Positions 15,052-23,388 of a DNA stretch of 39,071 nt are shown in pieces (position 1 is the first letter of the stretch; the number at the start of each line of letters is the position of its first letter). Under the pieces are notes generated by a model. That model ran no database searches. It worked only from the letters and a program-made list of their open reading frames with translations, and was not told the origin of the DNA. The position numbers were made by a program, and so were the translations under genes. The DNA is from Casp-actino8 sp945862545 (GTDB lineage Bacteria > Actinomycetota > Acidimicrobiia > Acidimicrobiales > Ilumatobacteraceae): assembly GCA_945862545.1 (NCBI GenBank), contig CAMAYS010000005.1, positions 1 through 39,071 of the forward strand, given 5' to 3'.

Positions 15052-16353
15052 ATGAAGACAACCAACAAATTTCGTCGCCTTGGAGCTTTGGCCGTCGCCG
15101 CAGCTTTCACCTTGGCAGCCTGCGGTAGCAGTGATGAGGGCTCAGACGCCCCTGGCACTGAAGCACCAGTCGCAACCGAAGCACCAGTAGTAACCGACGC
15201 ACCAACGGCTTCGCCTGTTTTGATCGTGGCGATCGTCAATGTCACCGGCGCAGGCGCCGGAAGCGGGCCATTCATCCCGTCAGTCATCGAAGCATGGGCC
15301 GATTGGACCAACGCCAACGGTGGCCTTGGTGGTCACCCAGTTGAAGTTGACATTCAAGACACCGCTGGAGACCCAGCCAAGAGCCAAACAATTATCGATG
15401 AGGCCATTCCGAAGAACCCAGTGTTGTGGTTGCTTGATGACCCATTCACCGAGGCATCAATGTCAGCAAGTCTTGGAGCAACCGGTATCCCAGTCATGGG
15501 ACTTGGTTATGACCCTTCAATCTGGGGTGGGCACATTGAGGCTTTCGCCATGGACTGCACACCTGATGCCAGCAATGGTTTGGCTTGCGCATTGCCTAAT
15601 GCCTTCCCATTGAGCGCAACATTCGGCGCCGTCGTTGACGGACCAGCCTTTGTGGCTCAATCAGTTGGTGCCACAAAGACTGTTTTTGCAGTCTGTGCTG
15701 AAGCATCTTCATGCTCGGCGGCGGGTCCAGTTTGGGCAACAACTGTCGCAACTTTGGGACTGGCAGATTTCGGTTTGACATTGATCAGCTCAAGTGCCGC
15801 TGACTACACAGCCGAATGTCTCTCCTGGATTGATGCCGGTGTTGACTTCATCAACATGGGCGTCGATGGTTTCGCCGCTGCGAAGATCATGGCGAACTGC
15901 ACCGAACAGGGTTACACGGGTGCTTACAGCGTCAGCGCTGGTTCGGTTGCCGGTGCCCTACTGCAAGGCACAGACAATCTCGTCGGAACCTTGAACGGTT
16001 TCCCATGGTGGGTTGATGATGCGCCAGTTGTTGAGTATCGATCCGTCATGGATGGCGCAGGCGTCGATCCAGAAGGTTACGAAAACCCAACAGCCACTGG
16101 TATCTGGGCAGCACTACAAATGTTCGCAAAAGCCAACGCCACGTTGAGCGATGCGCCAACTGCTGCTGAGACCTTGGCCAACATGTTCACCATCAAGGAT
16201 GAAACACTGGGCGGATTGGTCTCACCAACTACCTGGACAGAGGGTGAAACTGCTCCTCCACGTAACTGTTGGTGGAACTACTCATTGACCGCTGGAGTTT
16301 TGGAGAATCCACTAGGTGGACTCGCCTATCAATGCAACCCAGCAGCAAGCTGA
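15052..16353 (+). CDS. ABC transporter substrate-binding lipoprotein (LivJ-like, peripla_BP_6 type)
   Basis: A 433-residue lipoprotein that should capture the substrate outside the membrane for the LivHMGF-type importer downstream. The signal is MKTTNKFRRLGALAVAAAF, with lipobox LAAC and the lipidated Cys24. An acidic Pro/Thr/Ala-rich linker follows to about residue 50, then a two-lobe type I binding fold (VLIVAIVNVTGAGAG..., WADWTNANGGLGGHPVEVDIQDTAGDPAKSQ). The ATG at 15052 is chosen because it starts the signal peptide and is preceded by GGGGGA; a frame extension upstream to 14971 would put the hydrophobic segment too far in. Family members bind amino acids, amides, urea or aromatic acids; the ligand here is unknown. 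A strong hairpin follows the gene, so this mRNA part probably accumulates more than the permease part. Confidence 0.9.
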   Translation: MKTTNKFRRLGALAVAAAFTLAACGSSDEGSDAPGTEAPVATEAPVVTDAPTASPVLIVAIVNVTGAGAGSGPFIPSVIEAWADWTNANGGLGGHPVEVDIQDTAGDPAKSQTIIDEAIPKNPVLWLLDDPFTEASMSASLGATGIPVMGLGYDPSIWGGHIEAFAMDCTPDASNGLACALPNAFPLSATFGAVVDGPAFVAQSVGATKTVFAVCAEASSCSAAGPVWATTVATLGLADFGLTLISSSAADYTAECLSWIDAGVDFINMGVDGFAAAKIMANCTEQGYTGAYSVSAGSVAGALLQGTDNLVGTLNGFPWWVDDAPVVEYRSVMDGAGVDPEGYENPTATGIWAALQMFAKANATLSDAPTAAETLANMFTIKDETLGGLVSPTTWTEGETAPPRNCWWNYSLTAGVLENPLGGLAYQCNPAAS

Positions 16354-16381
16354 TTAGTAAACAATCATAAGAACATCTAGT

Positions 16382-16429
16382 TGAGGGTCACTTTGGCGAT
16401 ATTCTCGCCAAAGTGACCCTCACTTTTTT
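16382..16429 (+). terminator. Strong intrinsic terminator/attenuator between binding protein and permease
   Basis: A perfect 18-pair stem (16382-16399 with 16405-16422) encloses the loop TATTC and is followed by a six-T run (16424-16429). This is a textbook intrinsic terminator. The next gene starts only about 21 bases later, leaving no room for a separate promoter outside the hairpin. It therefore probably acts as a partial terminator or 3'-end stabiliser that makes the lipoprotein more abundant than the membrane proteins. Confidence 0.9.
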
Positions 16430-16437
16430 AGGGCATT

Positions 16438-16443
16438 AAGGGG
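16438..16443 (+). promoter_or_regulatory. Ribosome-binding site AAGGGG deciding the permease-fusion start
   Basis: AAGGGG at 16438-16443 is seven bases before GTG 16451. An alternative TTG at 16445 in the same frame would be one base from the site, too close for initiation, so GTG 16451 is preferred. Confidence 0.65.
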
Positions 16444-16450
16444 TTTGTAC

Positions 16451-19177
16451 GTGCAGAATCTTCTTCCATTTATCGTCACCGGTCTAGTGACAGGAATGAT
16501 CTACGGACTCGCTGGCACTGGACTCGTTCTGACTTTTAAGACATCGGCAATTTTTAACTTCGGTCACGGCGCAATCTTGACCGCGGCAGCGATGGTCTAT
16601 TACTGGCTCCGCTTTACTCTTCATTGGGATTGGAAGATCGCCTTTGTGGCCACTGTCTTCATCGCTGGGCCAATCTTCGGTCTGCTGATGGAACGAGTTG
16701 CTCGCACATTGTCGCGACAGCCAACACCGATGAAGATTCTAGGAACTGTTGGTCTCACAGTAGCGGTGCCGTCACTCTGTCTACTTTTCTACCCCGCAAG
16801 CAATAAAGGTTTATTTCTTGATCGTGTGCCTGGGCTGCCATTCAGTAATCGCAAAGAATACAAATGGCGGATCTTTGATATCAATATCTTTGGCGATCAA
16901 ATCGTGATCGCAGTGATTGCAGTGATCGCTGTTGCTGCTCTCTACGCTCTATTTCGTTACACGCGATTGGGTGCAACAATGCGCGCCGCTGTCGATGATC
17001 CTGACCTGTTAGACCTCCTCGGCACCAATCCGATTGGTGTGCGACGCGTGGCCTGGATGATCGGATGTATGTTCGCCGCTCTCTCGGGCATTCTCATTCT
17101 TCCTTTGGTGGGACTGCAGCCCTATAACCTCACCTTTCTTGCGATGTACGCCTTCGGTGCCGCCGCTATCGGTGGCTTCACGAGTATTCCTGTGACGTTC
17201 TTAGGTGGACTACTCATCGGCATCCTGCAAGATCTCATCGGCTATCAGGTCAGCAAATATCACTGGCAATCATTGGATGGATTAGCGGATGCCTTACCAT
17301 TTTTAATTCTCTTCATCGTCTTGCTGGTGTTAGCAAAAAACAAGTTGTCTCCTCGATCAGACGCCGAGTCACGACCGCCCGTTCAATGGCATGGAAGTCC
17401 CAGACTGCGTATTGGCGCAGGAGTTTTCATTCTCGGACTACTCGCCTTGGTACCGAATCTTGTCGGTGGCAAATTGGCGTATTACTCATTCGGGTTATGT
17501 ACCGCAATCTTGGTTCTCTCACTTGGTTTGCTGATTAAAACCAGTGGACAAGTCTCACTCTGCCATGCCACATTTGCCGGGATTGGAGCCTTAGCTTTTT
17601 CTCGTCTCACGGTGGAGGCCCATGTCCCCTGGCTTATCGCCTTGCCTCTCGCAGGACTCATCGTTGTTCCGATCGGGGCACTCGTTGCGTTACCAGCGAT
17701 TCGTCTACACGGTGTGTACTTAGCCTTAGCGACTTTCGGTTTTGGAATTCTGGTGACCCGCCTGTTCTTTGCACAAACATGGATGTTTAAAATTTTCGCT
17801 GGTGGTCGCAAAGTGCCCGCACCATTTGGATCGGGCGATGCACACACCCGCTATTACGTGATTCTCGCTGTTTTCGCAGTCTCAGCAATCGCTATCACCA
17901 TCATCACTCAATCACGCCTCGGAAGAATGTTGCGCGGTATGTCCGGTAGTCCCACCGCTATTTCGACTCTCGGCCTATCAACCAATGTCACCAAACTGAT
18001 CGTCTTTTGCTGCTCAGCATTTTTCGCTTCCATTGCTGGAGTGATGTTCGGCATGCAACTCACGGTGATTGATGGAGCAACAACCAACTTTCAGCCTTAC
18101 TATTCACTTGTCCTTGTGGCGATCTTGGGACTCGCTCCATTTCGTGAACCGTGGTACGCCATTGTGGCTGCCATCTCAATGGTGCTACCAGCATATTTTG
18201 ATGGAGCCCGCACGCCGAATGTGCTCAATGCGCTCTTTGGAATCTTCGCGATTTTGATTGCGCTGCGTGGCGGTCATTCTTCAATGGGACCCAAACTCCG
18301 CAAGATTTTTGATCGCTTCAGAGAGCAAACAAAGAGTGGAACAATTGCAGTTAATGATGGCGACTTTTTTCAGTACACAACCTCACCATCCACGCTTGGT
18401 CTTGAGATTGAAAACCTGACAATTGACTTCGGTGGATTACGCGCCGTCAATGATGTACGTCTCAGCGTTCCCGTTGGCAGGATCACGGGATTGATTGGTC
18501 CCAATGGGGCGGGCAAAACAACAACCTTTAACGCCGTGAGTGGTATCAATCGCGATGTCATCGGACGTCTCACCTTCAACGGCATTGATATCGGCACACG
18601 AGGACCAGCGGCACGCGGCCGTCTTGGTATTGGACGCACTTTTCAGCGCATGGACCTCGCTGATGAATTGAGTGTCATGGACAATGTCAATCTCGGTCAT
18701 GAAAGCGCGCTGGCAGGACAAAATATTTTCCGCCAACTTTTTGCGACCTCGAGTGAGCGCCTACGAACACATTGCTCTGCTCGCAGTGCACTTGAATTAT
18801 GTGGGATCACCCACCTCGCAGATCATCAAGCGGGTGAACTTTCCACTGGTGAGCGCCGCCTCGTTGAACTGGCTCGCTGTCTCGCAGGTGAATTTGATGT
18901 CCTCCTTCTCGACGAACCATCATCGGGACTTGACCGCAGTGAAACGTTGCGCTTTGCCGAGGTCTTGCAGCGAGTGGTCGCCGAACGGGGTTGTGGCATT
19001 CTTTTAGTGGAACACGACATGTCGTTGGTGATGAATGTTTGTCAGTACATCTATGTTCTTGACTTCGGCCATCTGATCTTTGAAGGTGATGCCGCCACAG
19101 TGAGTGCGAGTCCATTGGTGCGCGCTGCATATCTCGGATCAGAATCCAATGAAGTGTCAACGGTGGTGCCGAGATGA
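16451..19177 (+). CDS. Triple fusion: branched-chain-amino-acid-type permease LivH + permease LivM + ATPase LivG
   Basis: A single 908-residue chain joins three subunits that are usually separate. Residues about 1-300 are LivH-like (FNFGHGAILTAAAMVYYW, RAAVDDPDLLDLLGTNP, AAIGGFTSIPVTFLGGLLIGI). About 320-620 are LivM-like (SLGLLIKTSGQVSLCHATFAGIGA, RLHGVYLALATFGFGIL, FGMQLTVIDG). About 655-905 form the LivG ATPase, with Walker A GPNGAGKTTTFN near 683, signature LSTGERRLVELARCL, Walker B VLLLDEPSSGLD and the H-loop LVEHDM. All nucleotide-site motifs look intact. The linker region (DRFREQTKSGTIAVNDGDFFQ) joins permease and ATPase. The start is GTG 16451, from the ribosome-binding site. The stop overlaps livF by ATGA. 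It forms an importer with the lipoprotein upstream; the substrate is unknown and may be a carboxylate or amide rather than an amino acid. Confidence 0.9.
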   Translation: MQNLLPFIVTGLVTGMIYGLAGTGLVLTFKTSAIFNFGHGAILTAAAMVYYWLRFTLHWDWKIAFVATVFIAGPIFGLLMERVARTLSRQPTPMKILGTVGLTVAVPSLCLLFYPASNKGLFLDRVPGLPFSNRKEYKWRIFDINIFGDQIVIAVIAVIAVAALYALFRYTRLGATMRAAVDDPDLLDLLGTNPIGVRRVAWMIGCMFAALSGILILPLVGLQPYNLTFLAMYAFGAAAIGGFTSIPVTFLGGLLIGILQDLIGYQVSKYHWQSLDGLADALPFLILFIVLLVLAKNKLSPRSDAESRPPVQWHGSPRLRIGAGVFILGLLALVPNLVGGKLAYYSFGLCTAILVLSLGLLIKTSGQVSLCHATFAGIGALAFSRLTVEAHVPWLIALPLAGLIVVPIGALVALPAIRLHGVYLALATFGFGILVTRLFFAQTWMFKIFAGGRKVPAPFGSGDAHTRYYVILAVFAVSAIAITIITQSRLGRMLRGMSGSPTAISTLGLSTNVTKLIVFCCSAFFASIAGVMFGMQLTVIDGATTNFQPYYSLVLVAILGLAPFREPWYAIVAAISMVLPAYFDGARTPNVLNALFGIFAILIALRGGHSSMGPKLRKIFDRFREQTKSGTIAVNDGDFFQYTTSPSTLGLEIENLTIDFGGLRAVNDVRLSVPVGRITGLIGPNGAGKTTTFNAVSGINRDVIGRLTFNGIDIGTRGPAARGRLGIGRTFQRMDLADELSVMDNVNLGHESALAGQNIFRQLFATSSERLRTHCSARSALELCGITHLADHQAGELSTGERRLVELARCLAGEFDVLLLDEPSSGLDRSETLRFAEVLQRVVAERGCGILLVEHDMSLVMNVCQYIYVLDFGHLIFEGDAATVSASPLVRAAYLGSESNEVSTVVPR

Positions 19178-19896
19178 CAAAGACAACAGAAACCACAACT
19201 GCTTTGAGCCTCAAGGGGATCACCTCGGGTTACGGAACAACAACCATTGTTCGCAACATTGATCTCAACATCGAGGCAGGTTCGGTCACAGCGCTACTAG
19301 GTCCCAATGGCGCAGGAAAATCAACATTGCTCAAGACGATGTCGGGTTTAATTCGTCCGATGTCGGGTTCGGTGATGATTGATGGACGCGATGTGTCCTC
19401 ATTGGCCCCCAACAAACGCGCCAACCTTGGACTGTGTCACATCCCCGAAGGTCGGGGCATATTTCCTTCAATGACCGTCAAAGAGAATCTTGAATTACAA
19501 GCAAGGCCGGGCGAACAGTCGATAGCCATTGAAAAAGGAATTGCCGCCTTTCCGATTCTTGGTGAACGCCTCATGCAACGAGCAGGAACGATGTCGGGTG
19601 GTCAACAGCAAATGCTTTCCATGGCTCGTGCCTATACCCAAAATCCACGAGTGATTCTTGTCGATGAGGGTTCTCTCGGTCTGGCGCCGATTGTGGTTGA
19701 CGAGATCTTCTCCTTCCTCGCTGGGGTCGCAGCGGCGGGTGCAGCATTGCTTATCGTCGACCAATTTGTGGCCCGCGCCCTAGCTCTTGCAACTTCGGCA
19801 TATGTCATGACTCGTGGAGAGATCGTCTTCGCTGGCACCTCGGCTGAATTGCAACGCAGCGATGTCTTTGAGCGCTATCTCGGAACCCACGAGTAA
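19174..19896 (+). CDS. livF: ABC transporter ATP-binding protein, LivF-like
   Basis: A 240-residue cytoplasmic ATPase, the second nucleotide-binding subunit of the importer. Walker A is LLGPNGAGKST (about 42-52). The LivF-typical HIPEGRGIFPSMTVKENL follows, then the signature TMSGGQQQMLSMARAY and Walker B VILVDEGSLGLAP. The last has Gly where most family members have Pro (DEPSLGL), but the catalytic Glu is kept. The switch segment reads IVDQFVARAL instead of the usual VEQN. The ATG overlaps the stop of the fusion gene (ATGA at 19174-19177), so translation is coupled and stoichiometry with the fused LivG domain is likely one to one. The first ten residues are a Thr-rich extension. Confidence 0.92.
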   Translation: MTKTTETTTALSLKGITSGYGTTTIVRNIDLNIEAGSVTALLGPNGAGKSTLLKTMSGLIRPMSGSVMIDGRDVSSLAPNKRANLGLCHIPEGRGIFPSMTVKENLELQARPGEQSIAIEKGIAAFPILGERLMQRAGTMSGGQQQMLSMARAYTQNPRVILVDEGSLGLAPIVVDEIFSFLAGVAAAGAALLIVDQFVARALALATSAYVMTRGEIVFAGTSAELQRSDVFERYLGTHE

Positions 19897-19971
19897 TTCC
19901 GTCCCTAGCAGTCCTCCAGCAAATTCGTCACAGACGGTGAAAATGCCCAAACTTTTGGCAGGCTAGAGATC

Positions 19972-21108
19972 GTGAGTCATTCGGCACCCTCCACTGCATT
20001 ACACGGAATGCGGGTTTTAGATATCTCGACTGTTCTCGCTGGGCCGAACTGCGCGCGCTATCTGGCTGACTACGGCGCCGAGGTCATCAAAGTTGAACGG
20101 CCTGACACTGGTGACAGTTTGCGCAATATGGCCTGGAAAGATCCGCGTGATGGTGTTGGCTTGTGGTGGAAACTGGCTAACCGCAATAAGCGTACGATCA
20201 CTCTGGATCTCAAAGATCTAGAAGATAAAGAACTCTTTCTTGAGTTAGTCAAAGATGCCCATGTAGTCGTAGAAAACTTTCGCCCTGGTGCACTCGAACG
20301 CCTCGGTCTCGGACCAGAGGTTCTGCACGCCATCAATCCAACTTTGATCTTGACTCGCGTCAGCGGATTTGGGCAAACCGGTCCATATGCACAACGTCCA
20401 GGTTTCGCTTCCATTGCCGAATCAATGTCTGGCTTTGCGGCCGTCAATGGCGAGGCTGACGGACAGCCACTTCTTCCAGCCATCGCACTCACCGACGAAC
20501 TGACGGGAATCGTCGGCGCATTCGCCACGATGGTGGCTTTGTACTCAGGTGTCGGTCAAGTCGTGGATATCAGTTTGCTGGAAAGCATGTTTCATATCAT
20601 GGGTCCTGTCGCATCATTATTTGCTCTCACCGGAGAACTGCAGCCTCGTCTCGGTTCGGGCTTGCCGTACACGGTTCCGCGTGGCACTTATCTATGTGCG
20701 GATGGGTTGTGGGTAGGAATTTCAACTTCCTCTGACTCAGTAGCACAACGTGTGATGTCTCTCTTGGGTGTCGGTGACGATCAACGGTTCAAGTCATTTG
20801 ACGGACGCGCCGCACACCGTGATGAACTTGAAACTTTGATGCGCGAGTGGTGCGCACAACGTACTCGCCCAGAAGTCGTGCAACTTTTTGAGGCGGCTGA
20901 AGCGGCCGTGGGTCCAGTAATGAATATGGCTGATATTGCTACTGATCCACATTTCATTTTCCGTGAGGCTGTCACCCTGGTCGGTGAGACACCGATGCAA
21001 AATCTGATTGCCAGATTGTCGAAGACCCCCGGCGAATTACGTCATGAGGGTCGTCCTCAAGATGCCGATGGTGAAGAGATCAGAAAAAATGGATGGAGCA
21101 CAACATGA
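19972..21108 (+). CDS. Class III (CaiB/BaiF-family) CoA-transferase
   Basis: A 378-residue formyl-CoA-transferase-type enzyme that moves CoA between carboxylic acids through an aspartyl anhydride. Family hallmarks are the N-terminal GMRVLDISTVLAGPNCARYLADYGAEVIKVE, NRNKRTITLDLK, VVVENFRPGALERLGLG and the catalytic Asp175 in LTDELTGIVGA. The C-terminal EAAVGPVMNMADIATDPHF closes the ring fold. The start is GTG 19972; no good ribosome-binding site precedes it. It follows livF by 75 bases and shares its orientation, so it may activate the imported acid or its oxidation product as a CoA thioester. The stop overlaps the next start by ATGA. The 75 bases upstream hold nothing I can identify. Confidence 0.9.
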   Translation: MSHSAPSTALHGMRVLDISTVLAGPNCARYLADYGAEVIKVERPDTGDSLRNMAWKDPRDGVGLWWKLANRNKRTITLDLKDLEDKELFLELVKDAHVVVENFRPGALERLGLGPEVLHAINPTLILTRVSGFGQTGPYAQRPGFASIAESMSGFAAVNGEADGQPLLPAIALTDELTGIVGAFATMVALYSGVGQVVDISLLESMFHIMGPVASLFALTGELQPRLGSGLPYTVPRGTYLCADGLWVGISTSSDSVAQRVMSLLGVGDDQRFKSFDGRAAHRDELETLMREWCAQRTRPEVVQLFEAAEAAVGPVMNMADIATDPHFIFREAVTLVGETPMQNLIARLSKTPGELRHEGRPQDADGEEIRKNGWSTT

Positions 21109-21545
21109 CTTCTACAGAACGACCTTACGCCTATGTGGCGGGCCCATTATTTGATGAAGGTGAACGCTGGTTCATTGAAAAGATTGATCAGTTGGTCCAA
21201 GATGCTGGGTTTGAGACCTTTTTACCACACCGTGATAATCCACCCAAGACCGCCGAAAATGTCGGTGAGATATTTCTCAATGATAAAGGTGGCATTGATC
21301 GTTGCCAGGTTGTTGTCGCCAACCTCAATGGCATTATGACCGACGATGGCACTGCCTGGGAGATGGGCTATGCCTATGCCCACAACAAGTTCATCATTGG
21401 ATTGTTCACCGACTGGCGGGCCCGATTCCCAAACGGGAATGAAGTTGTCAACTTGATGATGCAATGCAGCATCGACAAACTCGTGCGCTCGTTGGATGAA
21501 CTTGATATCGCTTTACGGGAATGGTTGACGAAGCCACATATATAA
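21105..21545 (+). CDS. Nucleoside 2-deoxyribosyltransferase-like protein
   Basis: A 146-residue Rossmann-like protein of the N-deoxyribosyltransferase family (PF05014). YVAGPLFDEGERWFIEKIDQLV at the N-terminus and DDGTAWEMGYAYAHNKFIIGLFTD (Glu86 as the likely nucleophile) are the family landmarks. Members swap bases between 2-deoxynucleosides or hydrolyse nucleotides (DNPH1/BlsM-like 5'-monophosphate N-glycosidases). The ATG at 21105 is chosen because it overlaps the CoA-transferase stop (ATGA); an upstream ATG at 21093 lies inside that gene. The coupling to a CoA-transferase is odd and suggests a role in the island rather than general salvage, though salvage enzymes deoC and cdd occur 10 kb away. 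Confidence 0.82.
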   Translation: MTSTERPYAYVAGPLFDEGERWFIEKIDQLVQDAGFETFLPHRDNPPKTAENVGEIFLNDKGGIDRCQVVVANLNGIMTDDGTAWEMGYAYAHNKFIIGLFTDWRARFPNGNEVVNLMMQCSIDKLVRSLDELDIALREWLTKPHI

Positions 21546-21562
21546 CCACTTGCTACCCCTCG

Positions 21563-21591
21563 TTAACCTTTCGGCAATCGCAAATTAGTAT
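21563..21591 (+). promoter_or_regulatory. Possible promoter of the envelope-glycan operon
   Basis: TTAACC (21563-21568) and TAGTAT (21586-21591) are 17 bases apart, each matching four of six consensus bases. They lie 20 bases before the GTG of the first glycosyltransferase. It is the only sizeable gap before the seven overlapping genes, so a promoter is expected here. The boxes themselves are weak. Confidence 0.35.
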
Positions 21592-21611
21592 TCGTTAGTC
21601 AAAGTTTCTAA

Positions 21612-22613
21612 GTGTCGTCAAAAATTTCGGAGCGATTCATTTTCGTTTGGTCGGGAGAATCCTTCGGTTTATCTAATCGCCTTGCTATTGAGAGTGTGCT
21701 GCGCCACCATCCTTGGTCCACCATAGAGATTCATCTCGAAGGTCCCGAACCAATCACCCTGGATTTTCTTCTCACGCGCCAACTTGCCAACGTAGAAATT
21801 CACAATATTGATGTGGCGAGATTATTCCATGCCTGTGACTCCGATATCTCAAAGTCGTCAGACTTACTTGCTGTTTGGCAACGAATTCCTCATACCGCAC
21901 TCTCTGCGAGGAGCAACCTTCTGCGTTATGCGCTTCTCCATCTACGTGGCGGCATCTACCTTGACTTTGACATCCTCGTGCGTCGCCCACTTGACGACAT
22001 TTTGAAGTCTTCGCATAGTCAGGTCGGAGCAGAATTTGTTTGGAAGTTGGATGAAAAGCGCGTCCAGCAAGGGCTCACCATACAGGACTGGCCGATGACG
22101 TCTTTATGGGCCGTGGACTGGTGGCTCAATAAGGTCTTTTGTACCTTTACCGGGCGTTACTCGCCGCCACGAAAGATCCAAGAGTTGATCGACCGAAATG
22201 TTCTCGGACGGGCCCTCAACAATGCGGTCATTGCGTCACCGTCACACTCCGATCTCACCACCGCTCTTTTGGAGAACGCTCAGAAAGTTGATCCGACAGT
22301 GAGATTCTCACTTGGTCCGTCGCTCTTGAGCACTGTCGTTGAACAAGAGCCCTACCTCGCTCATGTTCACCAACCCAATGCCTTTTTCGCCGTACCACCT
22401 GGCCAGAGTTACCGATTCTTTATCGATGAGCGTTTGCAGTTACCTGATGAATCATTTCTCATTCATTACGTCAGTAGTAACCACGGAGAATTGTTGAATT
22501 CTCTCACGCCTGAATCGATTCATAGCAACCGGTCGCAAGCTGTTTTTTGGAAAATGGCGTCATCTCTTCTGCAATCAGAAAACTTTGAACGTCGAACGCG
22601 TGATGCTGCCTAA
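21612..22613 (+). CDS. Glycosyltransferase with DXD motif (GT32/Gb3-synthase-like)
   Basis: A 333-residue predicted sugar transferase. RFIFVWSGESFGLSNRLAIESVLRHHPWSTIEIHLEG at the N-terminus and SNLLRYALLHLRGGIYLDFDILVRRPLD at about 100-127 match the sugar-binding-region-with-DXD family (PF04488). The metal-binding motif is DFD. The C-terminal FLIHYVSSNHG is also usual. The start is GTG at 21612, with no ATG upstream. It is the first gene of the envelope operon and overlaps the next gene by about 11 bases. Donor and acceptor sugars cannot be read. No signal or membrane segment is seen, so it acts on the cytoplasmic side. Confidence 0.8.
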   Translation: MSSKISERFIFVWSGESFGLSNRLAIESVLRHHPWSTIEIHLEGPEPITLDFLLTRQLANVEIHNIDVARLFHACDSDISKSSDLLAVWQRIPHTALSARSNLLRYALLHLRGGIYLDFDILVRRPLDDILKSSHSQVGAEFVWKLDEKRVQQGLTIQDWPMTSLWAVDWWLNKVFCTFTGRYSPPRKIQELIDRNVLGRALNNAVIASPSHSDLTTALLENAQKVDPTVRFSLGPSLLSTVVEQEPYLAHVHQPNAFFAVPPGQSYRFFIDERLQLPDESFLIHYVSSNHGELLNSLTPESIHSNRSQAVFWKMASSLLQSENFERRTRDAA

Positions 22614-23388
22614 CGGTCTTGTCACCTGCACCATGGTCACTCGTGATCGCCCACATCTCGCTCAAAGAGCAATTCAATGCTTTCTTGCGCAATCTTACGC
22701 TCCGCGAGAACTGCTCATAGTCAATGACGGCGAGCAGTCGTATTGCGATGTGATTCCGACTCAACTGCCCGATGGCGTCACAATCACTGAATTGCATATT
22801 GCTTCCGATCACGCATATACATTGGGGGAACTTCGAAATGTTGCACTTGACAATGCTGTTAGTGAATTCGTCGCTCAGTGGGATGATGACGAGTGGTATC
22901 ACCCCGATCGTCTGGCCATACAGATTTCAGCAATCAAGAAGAGTCACACATCTGCTAGTGCTCTCAAGTGGACGCTGATGCACATTGATTCTGAGGATTT
23001 TGTTCATCATCCCTTTAGGGCTGATGCAGGATTGGCGACTCCGGGAACGATTGTCCACCGTCAAACTAAAGCTCGGTATCCAGCGCAACGCAAAGGCGAA
23101 GATTCAGTTTTCATGCGTTCAGTGAGAGACGAAGGTGGACTGTGTGTCTTGGACAAAAGTTATTCTCACCTTTTCATTCGTTGCTTTCATGGTAGTAATA
23201 CCTGGAGTTTTGACCATTTCTTGAAGCGCCTTCGAAGAACCCCACGTGGATTGTTTTCATTGATGCTGCTCAAATTGCTTCATCGGCCGATAACGAGTCA
23301 CTACGCTTTCAAACTTTCCGATGTGGAGAATGCCGCCATCAGTGAATTTCGAAATGACACCTTTGGTCTACTAGTCCATGCAAACTGA
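22603..23388 (+). CDS. Family 2 glycosyltransferase
   Basis: A 261-residue GT-A-fold protein. VTCTMVTRDRPHLAQRAIQCFLAQSYAPRELLIVNDGE is the nucleotide-sugar-binding half, and AQWDDDEWYHPDRLAIQ contains the DXD-type metal motif. RKGEDSVFMRSV is the acceptor-side acidic motif. The ATG at 22603 is preferred: it overlaps the end of the previous gene by 11 bases and starts directly before the first strand; TTG 22585 and GTG 22600 are in frame but lie deeper in the upstream gene. The short C-terminal part after the catalytic domain is uncharacterised. It probably adds a sugar to the same glycan as its neighbours. Confidence 0.83.
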   Translation: MLPNGLVTCTMVTRDRPHLAQRAIQCFLAQSYAPRELLIVNDGEQSYCDVIPTQLPDGVTITELHIASDHAYTLGELRNVALDNAVSEFVAQWDDDEWYHPDRLAIQISAIKKSHTSASALKWTLMHIDSEDFVHHPFRADAGLATPGTIVHRQTKARYPAQRKGEDSVFMRSVRDEGGLCVLDKSYSHLFIRCFHGSNTWSFDHFLKRLRRTPRGLFSLMLLKLLHRPITSHYAFKLSDVENAAISEFRNDTFGLLVHAN

